Assembly (NCBI GenBank): GCA_950295325.1
Contig: OX485808.1
Location: 14,838,527 to 14,902,526 of the forward strand
Source of the DNA: Polytrichum commune
Taxonomy: Eukaryota > Streptophyta > Polytrichopsida > Polytrichales > Polytrichaceae
Direction of reading: 5' to 3'
DNA length: 64,000 nucleotides
The position numbers and the translations under genes were made by a program. Within the stretch, counting starts at the first letter, position 1. Each line of letters begins with the position of its first letter. Positions 49,417 to 61,370 of the stretch are shown in pieces. The notes beneath the pieces were generated by a model. That model saw only the letters and a program-made list of their open reading frames with translations, made no database searches and was not told the origin of the DNA.

Positions 49417-50110
49417 TTGAATCCATCCGGTCGTCAGGCTTGCATGAGCTGCACGATCGAGCTATGCCTATGTCACAGACATACATCATTCTCCTGATCC
49501 CGTGCAGGAAGAATCCCTTCGAATCGGCCTGCTGCTCGGTCACAATCGCAGTGCCCACGTGGTGGCTGCAGATCATGCATCAGTACCTTATAGCTACGTC
49601 TCAGGCAGTCACATGTTTTAGCTTGAGGGACCTTGAGCAGATAAGTGACCCAAAGAGGCTCTTGCAGTTGCGAAGAGCCTCATGAAAAAGAAGCTGGTCG
49701 TGGTGACCACCGTAATGGGGTACGTGACCAAGGACTCCGAGATATCACAGGATGATCAGTGACCCAGTAGTAGTACTATGCAGCTCATCAAGTGTTATCT
49801 AGACTTCTCGAAGGGCTGGGGTAAGTTGTAACTGAACGGTCTAATGAAGAGGACTTGCTAGTTTGATCTAGTGGGTAATTGCAGCAGGAACAGGAGGTTT
49901 TATCAGCCAAAGGTAATTTACTAAGTTCACGAGGCTGCTCTAGAGTGCTCAAAGAGTTAATTATGGGCATAATTTTTGCCTCTGATTCATCATCATGTGG
50001 AGGCCACACACGTTCAAAAACGCCTGGTTCTGAAACGGAGATCGATAAGCTAAGACGAATGAATCTTGTCCTTGACATGTGCCTGACCTTGGGAAGCTTG
50101 CACTTCTCGG
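49417..50110. other. Unresolved coding-like patch
   Basis: More GC-rich than its surroundings, with fairly long frames on both strands (49377-49685 and 49879-50124 plus; 49788-50078 minus). A plus-strand piece reads PKEALAVAKSLMKKKLVVV at about 49649-49710 but is closed by stops on both sides. It could be a decayed exon or the MIR160 promoter/pri-miRNA 5' part. No family was recognised. Confidence 0.25.
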
Positions 50111-50555
50111 TTTGGTGTAGCTAATGTCTCAAATGCAGGGGAGGCATGTCCCAAGAGCACATCTAGGCTAATATAGATGGTGGTATTGTCGGAATGACAT
50201 TTTGTTGACATTACAGGTGTACAACAGAAAGTTGGGTGGTGAGGGACTCGTGGATGGGAGATTTTCTATATGAAACCTCCCTCCACATCATTGTGGAACC
50301 GTGATAAAAAAAAAATTGGCTAATTTATTCCATTAATCAATGTAACTCAACAAATGTCAACTTTCAGATAAAAACTATCTATTGGTGAATCAATGTGATT
50401 TATCCTACATATAGAAGTCCTATACATAAACAACCTACCCTGCACTTCTAAGGACTTCTCTTTTACCTTTGGTTATCTTTGATCATTGCAGACCCACACT
50501 CCCGGGCCGCCAGCATGGTATACACAAAATCTTGTACTGACATCTTTGCACAAAG

Positions 50556-50930
50556 TCAGTTTTCAACTCCAATGCAAGACAACGGTTTTGTGAGGCTTAA
50601 AACCTCTATTTCTAATCGGAGTTGACAATGGACGGTTTTAATCGATCCATCAGTCAACAATGAAGTGCCCAAAGTAATCAAATTTGCAATTGATCTTGTC
50701 AGCCTCATTAATTTTACTCGTCTGCGCAGTTTTTTTAGCACAATTTCTCTCCCTAGCATTGTTGAAAGAAGCTTGGAATTCAAGCTAAAATTAATTTGTG
50801 GGCAGGCTACATTTGCCACTCAATCTATCCACATGGTAACTTACAGAAATTTGTCTGTAGAGCAGGGGCCAAGAAATCCTCTGCAAGCCAATGATTTCAA
50901 GTTGTTGTCATGTCAAATGTGAATACTTAC
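50556..50930 (+). pseudogene. Decayed duplicate, copy 1, family unknown
   Basis: The plus-strand phrases VNNEVPKVIKF, ISLPSIVERSLEF and LICGQATFAT have counterparts at 51440-51690 (VNKEEPKVIRF, ISLSRIVEEGLQM, PICGQACLPLT). Both are broken by stops and frameshifts. They look like two copies of one old exon or repeat. No domain was identified. Confidence 0.3.
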
Positions 50931-51439
50931 TGTGAAACCCGGGGTGGCAACTCTCTGTAACATTGTCCTTAGAACTTGGTTTGGAGCTACTAAACCAATT
51001 GTGAGAAGCAATTCTTTGAGCTGCTTGTATATTATACACATGTTTTTTCGGTTGTAAATTCCAAGAGATTTTATGAATTTTCTCAGAAGTGATATTTGAT
51101 AGTAATTGGGTTTGGATGGTGACCCTTGTTTTAGAAAAAGTTACTTCTAATTAGTTTTTAAAACTAAATTTGAAATTCCAAACCTTTTCTAATTCAAACA
51201 CAGATAGTATCCATGGATTCCTCTCAAAGTCCACTTCCATTAGAGGTAATAGTAGTGATTTAAAGCAGGTGTTCTAAAAGGGAGAGTTACCACCCCGAGT
51301 TATGATATAGCGCATTATATATACATCATGTCAAATATGATAGCTCATTGAGGTTGACACTCACCAGGATAAGGTAATATTCGTGAGCTCTAAATTATTC
51401 AAAGGGATATACTGTACTCACATACCCACATACCGCCCC

Positions 51440-51690
51440 ACCATCAGTCAACAAGGAAGAACCCAAGGTAATTCGATTTACAGTGATGAATTGTTATGGC
51501 TCAGATTTCACTCTCTAGAATTGTTGAAGAAGGCCTACAAATGCTGAAACCGATTTGTGGACAGGCATGTTTGCCACTCACTGTACCAGCTACACAAATC
51601 TACATGCAAAGCTGGGGGATAGGTGATCCTCTGCAAACCCAAGGATGTCAGGTTCCTGTCATGAAAAATGTGAATTCTGTGAAATAGTGT
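51440..51690 (+). pseudogene. Decayed duplicate, copy 2, family unknown
   Basis: Nucleotide similarity to copy 1 extends from CATCAGTCAACAA through TTGTGG(G/A)CAGGC and GATCCTCTGCAAACC-like phrases to ATGTGAAT. A 63-codon frame remains open in part. Confidence 0.3.
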
Positions 51691-52640
51691 ATCGTACATA
51701 AGTTATTTCAAATTTGATTGCACTAGTACAATAATGCAATAACAACAAGTTTGAGGCAAACGATGTTAATGTCAAATTGAATCTAAACCAGCCACCTGTT
51801 TTGGACATCATAGTTTATTAGCTACGACAAGTCTGGATCTCATGAGGTTGTGATTTACCTCAGGGGAGCATCTGATCACAGTGCCGTACCTCTAGGATAA
51901 AATCTCTTAATTGACAACCCACTTTGCATTGTGGGAAGTCTGTGCTGTTTGCACCCTGTAGACATCAATTATCATCGTAAAGATGTGAAATTGATTCCAA
52001 CCTCAGGACGCTTACCACTCAAGAAAATGCACAATCATCCTGCTGGATTGGGTGATCGATGGAGTGACAGCTTGAATCTCACTATAGCTGTGTATCTGCA
52101 CTCACAGTTGCCAAAGATGGATATTATATACTCTTCTCTGACTGAAGCTCCACCGTCACATGTGGCCTTAATCCATAAGTTTTATCTTCCCTTTCTTTCA
52201 CCAGTGCGATAGTTTTATGAACTTATGCACTTTTTAAAGCACTTCTAGTACTTCTAATGGATTGATGATCTGTTCTTTCACACGATAGAAATATGCTTGG
52301 AAAACGGGCATTGGGAGGATTCCATTGGACTTATGATTTGTCTAAATAAGAAAAGGTTTGCACATAAAATGTCATTTTTTTAGAAAGAATTAAAAGCATT
52401 TTTTAAAAACCATCCAAACACCCTAGATGTTGAATTTCACTTCTAAAAAAGTTTTTAAAAAAATTCTTAGAATTATAGTGTTAGTAAAAGACTATAGTAC
52501 AAATGTAGCTCTCAAATAATGCTTCTTAAAGATGATATAAGAACTCCAAACCAATTTATGAAGATGATGACTCGTGTGGGTGCTTCAAATAGTTGCCATC
52601 CCGGGGGTTGTGCCATTGGCTCCAGTAGGCACCTACTGAC
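51691..52640. other. Intergenic, nothing recognised
   Basis: A 93-codon plus frame (51931-52212) has no motif. Short A/T-run phrases near 51130-51190 and 52370-52470 may be ends of an old element. Confidence 0.3.
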
Positions 52641-53235
52641 TAAGGGGTTTTTACATAATGGATCATGAAGTCGCCCCTTGCTCCCTTAAATTATGTGATT
52701 GGCCATTGAACTCGTCCCGGGACCATTGCAATTTAAATCAAGGAAAAATGGTTAGAGTGACCATGGAACTTGAGGTCCCTAAAAGGCTTTTTATCATGCC
52801 TACATTATCCATTGTCATGATCCAACGGGTTTTGCAGTGAAAGAGGCAAAAGAGGTTCTCTCGCTTCAAAAGTCAGGGGACCAAGGTAGAGAATTGTTGT
52901 TTTAATATTTTTTGATAATATTTTTTGTGTGTGTAGGTGGTTTGCCAAATGGTACTATAGTTAAGAGGGAGAAAAAGGGAGAAGGTAAAATATGAAAAAA
53001 TTTCCCAAATCTAACATGTTTGCGTATATATTAAAAAAGATTCAACACTTCTACTTTCCATGTATGGTCACTCCTCTTGGCCCATGTTTGGTTTACACTA
53101 GTGAGGGGTCCAAAGGCTTTAAATATTACTTTTTTGAGAAATTAGACCTTGCAAGTGCGACCATGAAGTGTGACCATGGAAAAAGGCCATTTGACATGGA
53201 ACAACTTCGCGGTCCATGATATAAACAATCCCTAA
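52641..53235. mobile_element. TIR element with TAA duplication, family M4
   Basis: The left end is GGGGTTTTTACATAATGGATC at 52644. The right end, inverted, is GGGATTGTTTATATCATGGAC ending at 53232. TAA lies on each side. It shares CATGGAAC and CCATTGTCATG-type interior phrases with 28032-28373, and it is longer because of extra DNA in the middle. Confidence 0.7.
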
Positions 53236-54543
53236 GCCACAATACCAACAAGCTTGGATTTGGGTGCCTACTACAACCGATGATAGGATGACACATGTTC
53301 ATTAGCGGTCATCAATTACAAGTGATAATGTGTCTCCCCAGATCCATCATAATTAGACACATCATCAAAATCGTTTGGCTTTGACCACCTTGAGATGTCA
53401 ATTCAATCCAACTTCACCACTTTCACATGTTACCTTTATCAGATTCTAACATGTGAAAAGTGACAATTTTCCACTCTAAGTTGATTTTGTTTAACAATTT
53501 GTAATTTTCTCCTTACTTTGTTAAGCGATATGAAAATGAAAAGCATATATGCACCTGCAATATGGGATGCCAATGCCTCCAAACAAAATTTCAGAGGAAG
53601 AAGTTTCATCACTGACTGGGAACAAACACAAAATTTAACATGTTAACAATAAGTAATAGAGTACAGGTGAACTGACACACAATTTGAATCACATTTGACA
53701 TAATTTGAGCTTTATGACATGTATGTGTTGGCTGGCTCTCTGTGGAGCAACATGTGTGGTTTTGATTTCAGCATGATATGTGTTGTACATGAAAATAGGC
53801 TTCATGAGGATCTTCCATAACACAGAATATGCCAATTGGGTCTGATGTATTGGCACCCAACAACACAGTTATCTCCTCATGGTTAGATTTGTTGATGAGC
53901 ACTCTTCACATATGTTTAGGTACAACTTACAAGAGCCATAGGAAAGCGCTATAGATTAGAGAGGAAAACCTAAGTGCCAGAAATGCAAGAAAGAGTTCAT
54001 CACTCCCTCCATCATCACCAAATTCTTCAGTGCTCTTAAACCCTAGATGAAATTGAACCTTGTCCAACTTTGATATTGTGAAGATTTTGTGCTCATCTTT
54101 GCTAAATCATATATGCCATCGTCTACAAAATAAATAAATAAATAACCAACGTCAAGCAATCTCATGTGAATTTGAGCCCTTGGTTCTACCCTGCTCAAGA
54201 ATCTTCTTGGTGCAGGGTGGGTGGGCTCTTGGCTTCCTACCTACCTACCTAGTTTTCTTTGTCAAGTAGAGAGAAGATATCACTACGGGAGTTGAACCAC
54301 CAACCACTCCATTCGAAAATGGGTACCCCTCCACTATCACCGAGTAGTTTAGGGTCATCTCAAACCCCATCGTCTACATGTGAGAATGCTTGGTTAAAGA
54401 GTAAGTATTGAGGTTGCACCCCCCAAGTTGTGTTCTCTTCTAGGGGTCTTCTAGGGGTCTTCAAATAAATCCCAGTTTGTCCAAGATCACATTCTTCTTC
54501 CTCTTCTTCTCCCCCCCCCCTTCCCCCTTTTATATTATTATTT
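53236..54543. other. Intergenic, nothing recognised
   Basis: An (AAAT)n run lies near 54127-54145 and a poly-C tract near 54509-54530. No gene was supported. Confidence 0.4.
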
Positions 54544-55010
54544 TTGAGACAAATTAAATAAATTTTTATTGAACATTGTCAAAAAAAACATACTAGGTTG
54601 CCAAGACTAGAAACATAGAGCAAGAAAGCTCTCTAGGGTGCATGCATTGGAATTATGAAACCCCAATAAAAGTGAATAACCTAAAAATGATCAACTAGAC
54701 CAACATTAGGCACCATATCATGCCACATAATTTATCTTATCGTTTGACATGTGGTAGATGAGTTCATTCCCTTTGAATGTATTGTTGAACTTGGCTAGGA
54801 CATTGTCAAAGATAACCACCCTCTTCGAGTCTTTGAGCACTTTTTCCTATGCAATTCTCGCATGGTCTAGGAGCACTTGCCAAATGGTTTGTTGCACGCT
54901 CTTCTCATCTTGCCTATTCTTGTACTCGCTTGATCTCCATGAACATATGAGAATGGCCATGTTTGCGGTGCCAACAATAGCTAATAAAATATATTAATTG
55001 CAATTATATA
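54544..55010 (-). pseudogene. Possible retroelement 3' end, copy 2 (minus)
   Basis: A-rich tail on the minus strand, ending AATAAATTTATTTAATTTG. Conceptual residues parallel those of 47840-48240 across frame breaks. Same orientation as that copy. Confidence 0.3.
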
Positions 55011-55019
55011 TGATATGTA

Positions 55020-55650
55020 GGACAAGGCGTGATACTATCCTTAACTTTATCAATGAAAGTTGGGTCCCTTGTGATATCACAATGGGGATATTTAAGATGA
55101 TCAAGTCTAATGCTAGTGAAATAGCAAGCTAGCTACTAAAAGTCATAGCACTCTCGAAGGTGTATAATTTCTTGAACAAAGATATTGTATATGACATGAA
55201 AGATAAGGTTATCCATATGGCCACCCTCACCCAACCTGTGGCTAATTTTACGTTGTGTGATCCATTGAAGCTTGTTGCCTCCCATCTTGGATCATGTTCA
55301 GACATGCGTGTCCGAGGCTAGAGCTTATCTTGCTAGTAAGAGGACGAGCACTCGAACGAAGGTAATTTGCCATAAGCAAACCCAAGAAACGTTTTAACAA
55401 GCAATCTCTTGGACTAAGAATTCCAAGAATTCCGGGAAGGGGATGACTTAGTTATCAAAGGGTTGCCATGATAATGACACGAGGCATATCAATTTCAAAA
55501 CCTTGGTAAAAATGAGGTTCAAGTCATGGGTTATCATGTATGTCAACACAGCTCAGTTCATTGTAAGCAAGAGTGCCTTCAATTTGCACTTCAATAGCTC
55601 AAGCAGTGACAAAAATGTTAACCTCAGTTGTCCATCAATATTTGCTCAAT
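55020..55650 (+). pseudogene. Possible gag relic with broken zinc knuckle
   Basis: One frame reads KNEVQVMGYHVCQH, then HCKQECLQFALQ (about 55508-55600). This looks like a CCHC knuckle with residues lost or changed. Upstream pieces (VYNFLNKDIVYDMKDKVIHM) are open in part but broken by stops. No other retroelement domain is adjacent. It is unrelated in sequence to the gag at 16371. Confidence 0.3.
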
Positions 55651-56347
55651 CATTGTAGGGCGTGATCTATGGTTTCTTAATGATGTAATATATGTTGCTT
55701 TTCAAGGGGTGGACTCTTCATACCACGTACAAACTAACGTGAGTGGGTAATATTTGAGGCATTAGCATATATAATATACATAAGGGAGAAGTAATATTTT
55801 TCTTTAGTGTGTACATTTCTTGGAGGCCTCATGGGCTTCTTTATTTTTCTCTTGGGATTGTGGCTAACTTATCGTGATGTTGTCTTTGTTTGTTTGATAC
55901 AATCATTGAGTTACATGCTATGGATGAAAAAAATGTTTAATGACTTTATAATTGGAAGTAAAGTAATTTCATGTCTAACACATGCATATTTAATTCATGA
56001 TTTATATTTTGTATATGAAGTAGAGGCAAATTTAAATATCTTTTGAATTGAAAAGCTCAGTATAAATACATGAGTCCATTTTTGTAGCAAGTTGTTAGTA
56101 TGTAGACATTTTTTCTTTCTTTATAAATTTCTCATATATAGGGGTGCAAACTCATAGTGACCCACGCACGTCATTTAGGTTTCCAATGAAGAGTCCACCA
56201 CCGGGGTGTTGCTTTTGGTAGCGTATAGTAATGTGAGTTACAAATATGTAGCATGCACACACATTGTGGCTCCATTGATCTAGTATAGACCATTCTTTTT
56301 AGTAAGTTACAGAAATATTGTACATGAGATGGATGAACAAGTACACC
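55651..56347. other. Intergenic, nothing recognised
   Basis: A 79-codon plus frame (55807-56046) is hydrophobic but has no recognisable motif. Confidence 0.35.
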
Positions 56348-56880
56348 ATGTATGGCATTTAGTATCATGTACACTATTTGCAAAGGGCCTAAACTAGATG
56401 CTTAGAGGTCTCAAAATGTCATACCTGCTAATTGCCAATATGCTTTCATTTGTCAACATAAGTAACTTCTTTAAGTGAAATAATATCTAGATTATGATAT
56501 TTAGAGTAGCACATTGAAATACTTTAGATGATAGTCTTGCCTTTTAGTATGCAAGGGGAAGATATTATGACCATACTCATGACAAGTGTCATGTGCTTAC
56601 ATTTAGATATGTAAGAGGAAGATATTCTTGAGCATACAATGACAAGTGTCATTGTGTACACTCTAGTCAATTTGTGGACCATTGTGTGACATAGACATGT
56701 ACCTAATTAACATAATTGAACATACTCAAGCCAAGATATTAGTAAGCCCACGTGAACGCCAAGTGTCATGAGGTGACATTTATGATGAAGTTGTTAATCA
56801 TAAGTGTAACTTAGCTTACACCTTAGAATAGGGTAAGTGACATTGTTACTCATGTGACACTAAATACCATAAATGGTATA
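56348..56880. mobile_element. TIR element, family M2, copy C
   Basis: Starts TATGGCATTTAGTATCATGTACAC and ends CATGTGACACTAAATACCATAAATGG, near-perfect inverses. The interior is shared with 31948-32410 and 33627-34520. This is the best copy for defining M2. Confidence 0.75.
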
Positions 56881-58739
56881 GTGGTTATTTGTTCTCAATA
56901 TCATTTTAAGTAATATACAAAATATTCAAATATTGATCAATAATTTAAGCCCAACTTGAAGTCTTTTTAAAGTGTAAACTTTGTTTTCAAATGCAATGAC
57001 TTTGAGAAAACAACTTTGAGGCAAGTTAGTTTCTAGATGATAGACTATTGAAGAGCAATACATTCCAAGAATATGTTACGGATTAAGTTAGTGGCATGTG
57101 CATGTTGATGCCTTGAAAAGTGACACCAATGACATACCCAAAACCATATTCATTCTGGATGATGAAGTGGATATTGGTTTTGCTGTTAACGATCACCATA
57201 AAAAATCAATATATAAGTCAACAATATCCATTCAAATGAGGGATTTCTAGGATTTCAAATTATAGGAAGCGCATGTAGGAAATCAAACTTCTTTTGCTTC
57301 AAAGTAGGGTAGTTATGCTCATTTATGTACTAAAGTATTTGGTTGAATTGGGAACGTAGCAAAACTGCTTCACCGCATGAATTCTAACAGATTTTAAAAG
57401 AGGTTGTGGACAAACTTGAAGGACCGTAATGTTGATGTTGTTGTCATTCAAACATGTGTGATCCGATAATTAATAAATTATGGAGAATTATTTGAGATTC
57501 TCAAAGTGCAACATAATAATAAACATGTGAGGAAAATTATATGTTCAAGGTAGAGATGTTGCATGACCAACACTCAATCTAAGATTGACATTATTTACCA
57601 TTATTGATCAAAAGTTTGAGGCACTTAAAAGTTTGAATGTGGTACACAGTGTTGGTTCTGAGTATCTCTTCCTTGAACTTATGATTTTGCTCACTGTTTA
57701 GCTAAATTGCACTAGAACTTTTAATTTAGTATTTTATTCATATGTATAACCTTCATAAACACATTCAAGGACCCATAGTTGTAACTTAGACCAATTTAAC
57801 ATAGATCTTCAACCATGGACCCAAGGAGGTCCCACCAAAATCTTGTTGTCAACCAAGCTACATCTCTGAGAGATCTTTGTAAATCTCCCAAAAGGTGGTC
57901 GATTAGGTCACCCATGACAATTTTAGGGCTTGACCGTTGGTAAGTACCATGTATCCTTACAAATTCTTCTTTTAAAGAAGTACGACCTAAATGTCCCTTC
58001 CGATGCTCTCAAGAAGTTCGTATGTGTGTTATGATAAATTTTAGTCAGTGATTTATAGGTTTGAAATTATTGGGACTCTATGATTTAACCCTTGCCCAAT
58101 GCATTCCAAAGAAGACAAAGTGTCCACAAACTCCATGTTTTTGGGCAAATTGACCTACCTTCTTATGCTTGAAAGTGATGAAACTTTAACACAATAGAGC
58201 TATGCGTAAAGTTCCTCAAACAAAGATGAAATTGCGAGTTTGATCATTGAGAGAATATTCTATTAAGAGCTCGTGAGCTTATCATGTTTTGGAATCCTTT
58301 TTGCCATCTCAAAAACTTTGAGAAATTTTTAATGTCTAAAACAAGGCTTGGGGTGTGCCCTTCTAAATCTTCCATTGGCCTATGAAATGTTAGTTTGGCC
58401 AGGGATGTGCAAATGGACGTGACGCGGCCAATGGGCATCATGTCACATCACAAATGACATGATGACGTTACATTGCAGTGGGTTTGGACGTGATGCCCAT
58501 TGTACATTAAGTACTGAGGTAACAAAATTTGTTATCACATGGTGTTGTCTTTATATCATCACCAAAAAGTCAACTACTCATTGTAGCAATTGATTTTGGT
58601 AGTTGAGACTCCAATCAACTGCTACCATAGCAATTGACGATGCAATCAATTGCTCAAGATTGTTAGAAAATTACTCTTTGTTACCCACATTAAACACAAT
58701 CACCTTACCGGCTATCAAAGCCCTACATTGGGTGCCCAT
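56881..58739. other. Intergenic, nothing recognised
   Basis: A short inverted repeat lies near 58427-58502 (CCAATGGGCATCA with TGATGCCCATTG). No gene was supported. Confidence 0.35.
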
Positions 58740-59050
58740 ACCCACCCATGCCCATGGGTTTTGGGTGGGCATGGGTGCAATATTATTGTTCATGGGTGGG
58801 CATGGGTGGGCATGGGTGGGCATGGCTGCAATCTTATTGTTCATGGGTGGGCATGGGTGGGCATGACTGCGATATTATTGTTCATGGTTGGGCATGGGGT
58901 TTGATATTATAATGGGTGGGCATGGGTGGGGCACAATTACACAATCATACAAGACACATTACACAATTACACAATTTTTGAATACATGGGCGCAATTTGA
59001 ATAGCATGGGTGGGCATGGGTGGGCATAGGTCACTACTGATGGGCATGGT
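58740..59050 (+). repeat. CATGGGTGGG minisatellite
   Basis: A 10-bp unit, GGGTGGGCAT, is repeated in runs and in higher-order blocks separated by GCAATATTATTGTTCATGG-like phrases (about 62-65 bp). His-Gly-Trp-rich frames across it are products of the repeat. Confidence 0.9.
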
Positions 59051-61370
59051 CTGGGTATGGGTGCAATTAAAAAGGAAAATGTTGGGCTCTGCCGGCTATC
59101 TACCTCTTAGTGCTTCCTCTACTGGTTGTTGGATGACAGTTCGACTACTATATTCTACCGGTCTCACAACTGGTAGACCCATCCCTATTTTAACTAGTTT
59201 ATATACAATTCTATAAGATTACCGGTCAAGATCCCTACACCGACTCGCTTCCAAATTAATTATATTAACAATATTATCAGCCACTTTCTTATACACTATG
59301 ACTACTGACCGATTCGCTCTCTATTTCTTGTACCTCAATTCCAATAATTAACAACATTTATTTTACCTGGTACCCCTTCCTAGCCTATTAAGTCTTCTAG
59401 TTACCCATAATTCATGTGAATACTCAACAAGCTATTCCAACCCTGAGTACCGGTAGCCCGCTTCCCTATGGTGGCTACTACCATCCTTATTTCCAGATGC
59501 CACTTTTTCCATCAACCACCTATCACCTCGGAAACCCCAACTCTCCGAATATCTCAACACTCATCTAGGATTTGACGCTACCACCTACCATTACCTTTAA
59601 TCGTATGACAACTCTGGACCCAACACCTTGCTAGCATGATTGACCTTACCGCTAGCTTAAGATCCTCAATACAACTAACATCATACAAAATGATTAGAAA
59701 CCATCAACTACTAGATAATCTTTAACTCAAGGTACATATACTCACAGTATGGGTTTCCAACTACAACATCCTCACTCCTTTATTCGAAATGGTAACCACA
59801 CACAAAACTTCTACATACATTGCTTACACTTGACATTGTTTCCTCCCCTCCCCCACTTAAATACCATCTTCTAGTCTTATCTAAACTTCAGACTTCCAAT
59901 TCTAACCACACTTACAATAATGGTTCTCCCTCACTAATATCTTCTACCTTATCCTTTTCTAGCCCCTAGTCCTTACTGGTGAATTCAACTTTGCTGGATA
60001 AATAAATAAATAAAGCAATTTCAACCTAGAGTTAATAAAGATAGCAGTTTATTGCACAAAATCAATTTCTAACATCAATAATAAAGCAACAATTGATTGG
60101 ACAAGGTCAACTGCTATTATCAATAACCACCTACAAGTTGGAACAATCAATCAACGCACTTGTCGATTGCTTATGCAAGCAATTGATTAAGGAGCCAATT
60201 GTATATGTAAGCAATCAACACATTAATTGACTAATTATGTGAGTAATAAATTTTTTATGTACATGCTTATATCGACATTAAGTATGTGCATAAAAAAAAT
60301 GATTGCCAATACTTGCTTGTATTCGGAAAAAAAAGGTTGTATAATAACAATGATAATACAAAGCTATCAAAATTTCATCAAAATGTTCATTTTGGTGATG
60401 TCATGTCTAGTATGGAAACTAGACAAGATGAAGGTAAGAGCCTTTTGACAATCCATGATTTTAATTTTTTGTGCTAGAAGTCTATGGGTTCATCCCACCC
60501 CACAACACTCTTCTCCACCCACAATTTTGGCATTTCAATGAAATGCGTGTGTTGGGGTTTGAGTCACACAAGGCATCTAGTGTAGCCTCAAAAATAACCA
60601 GGTTGTCATCTCCAAGGGTTCATAAGTTGGGCATCATAAGGTTTCACACCAAGAAAACAACGATAATAATCACTTTAAGGATATATCCAAGTATGAACTA
60701 GATACTAAACTCTTGCCATATTGTTAGACATTCATGCAATCATCATTTGTACTCTTTGTTAACTAGATATCATATTTGGTGCTTGAGCATCGTTTGAATC
60801 CCCGGTGTATTGGGAGAGGCACAAACTGCTCCATGGTTTGATAGAACTGCCATACAGTCATATATATTTTTTGAAATTATAATCAACTTTTCCCTTTCCT
60901 AAGAACTTCGCGAAGGTCTTGAAACAATTACCATGGGAATATTTTCACTTTGTTGTCGTTGGGCATGTCTGTCTTTCTTCGGGGATCCATAAAACCACTC
61001 TAACAAAGATCAACCTTCCTACTTTGCAATCGGACCCAATTGAATTCACTAAATGCTTGAACTAGTCATAACACATTGCGTAATTCATTCTCATTTTGAG
61101 AGACATTTTCTGCAACCTCTCCGAATGTAAATATCTCATGTTCATCCAGTGAGCCCCATGTGTGTTGGGGATTGTAATACACACTTTTTGAAGGAGATTC
61201 ATGAACCGTGGGACATGACATTACATTCTCAACCATACATAAAATAACCAAAGCAATGATTTTGGGCAATGTATGCAAGACATACAAGGTCTTTTTAACC
61301 ACTAAGGTTTGGGGTGGGATCCAAGTGGGCAACACTCATGCATTTAATATATGGTTGTCAAAGCCCCCTT
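59051..61370. other. Intergenic, nothing recognised
   Basis: AT-rich DNA, with an (AAAT)n run near 59998-60013. Nothing supported. Confidence 0.4.

Noticed and set aside
58603-58904. Plus-strand frames rich in HGWAWVGM
   Set aside because: Two overlapping frames read the same minisatellite. No gene is implied.
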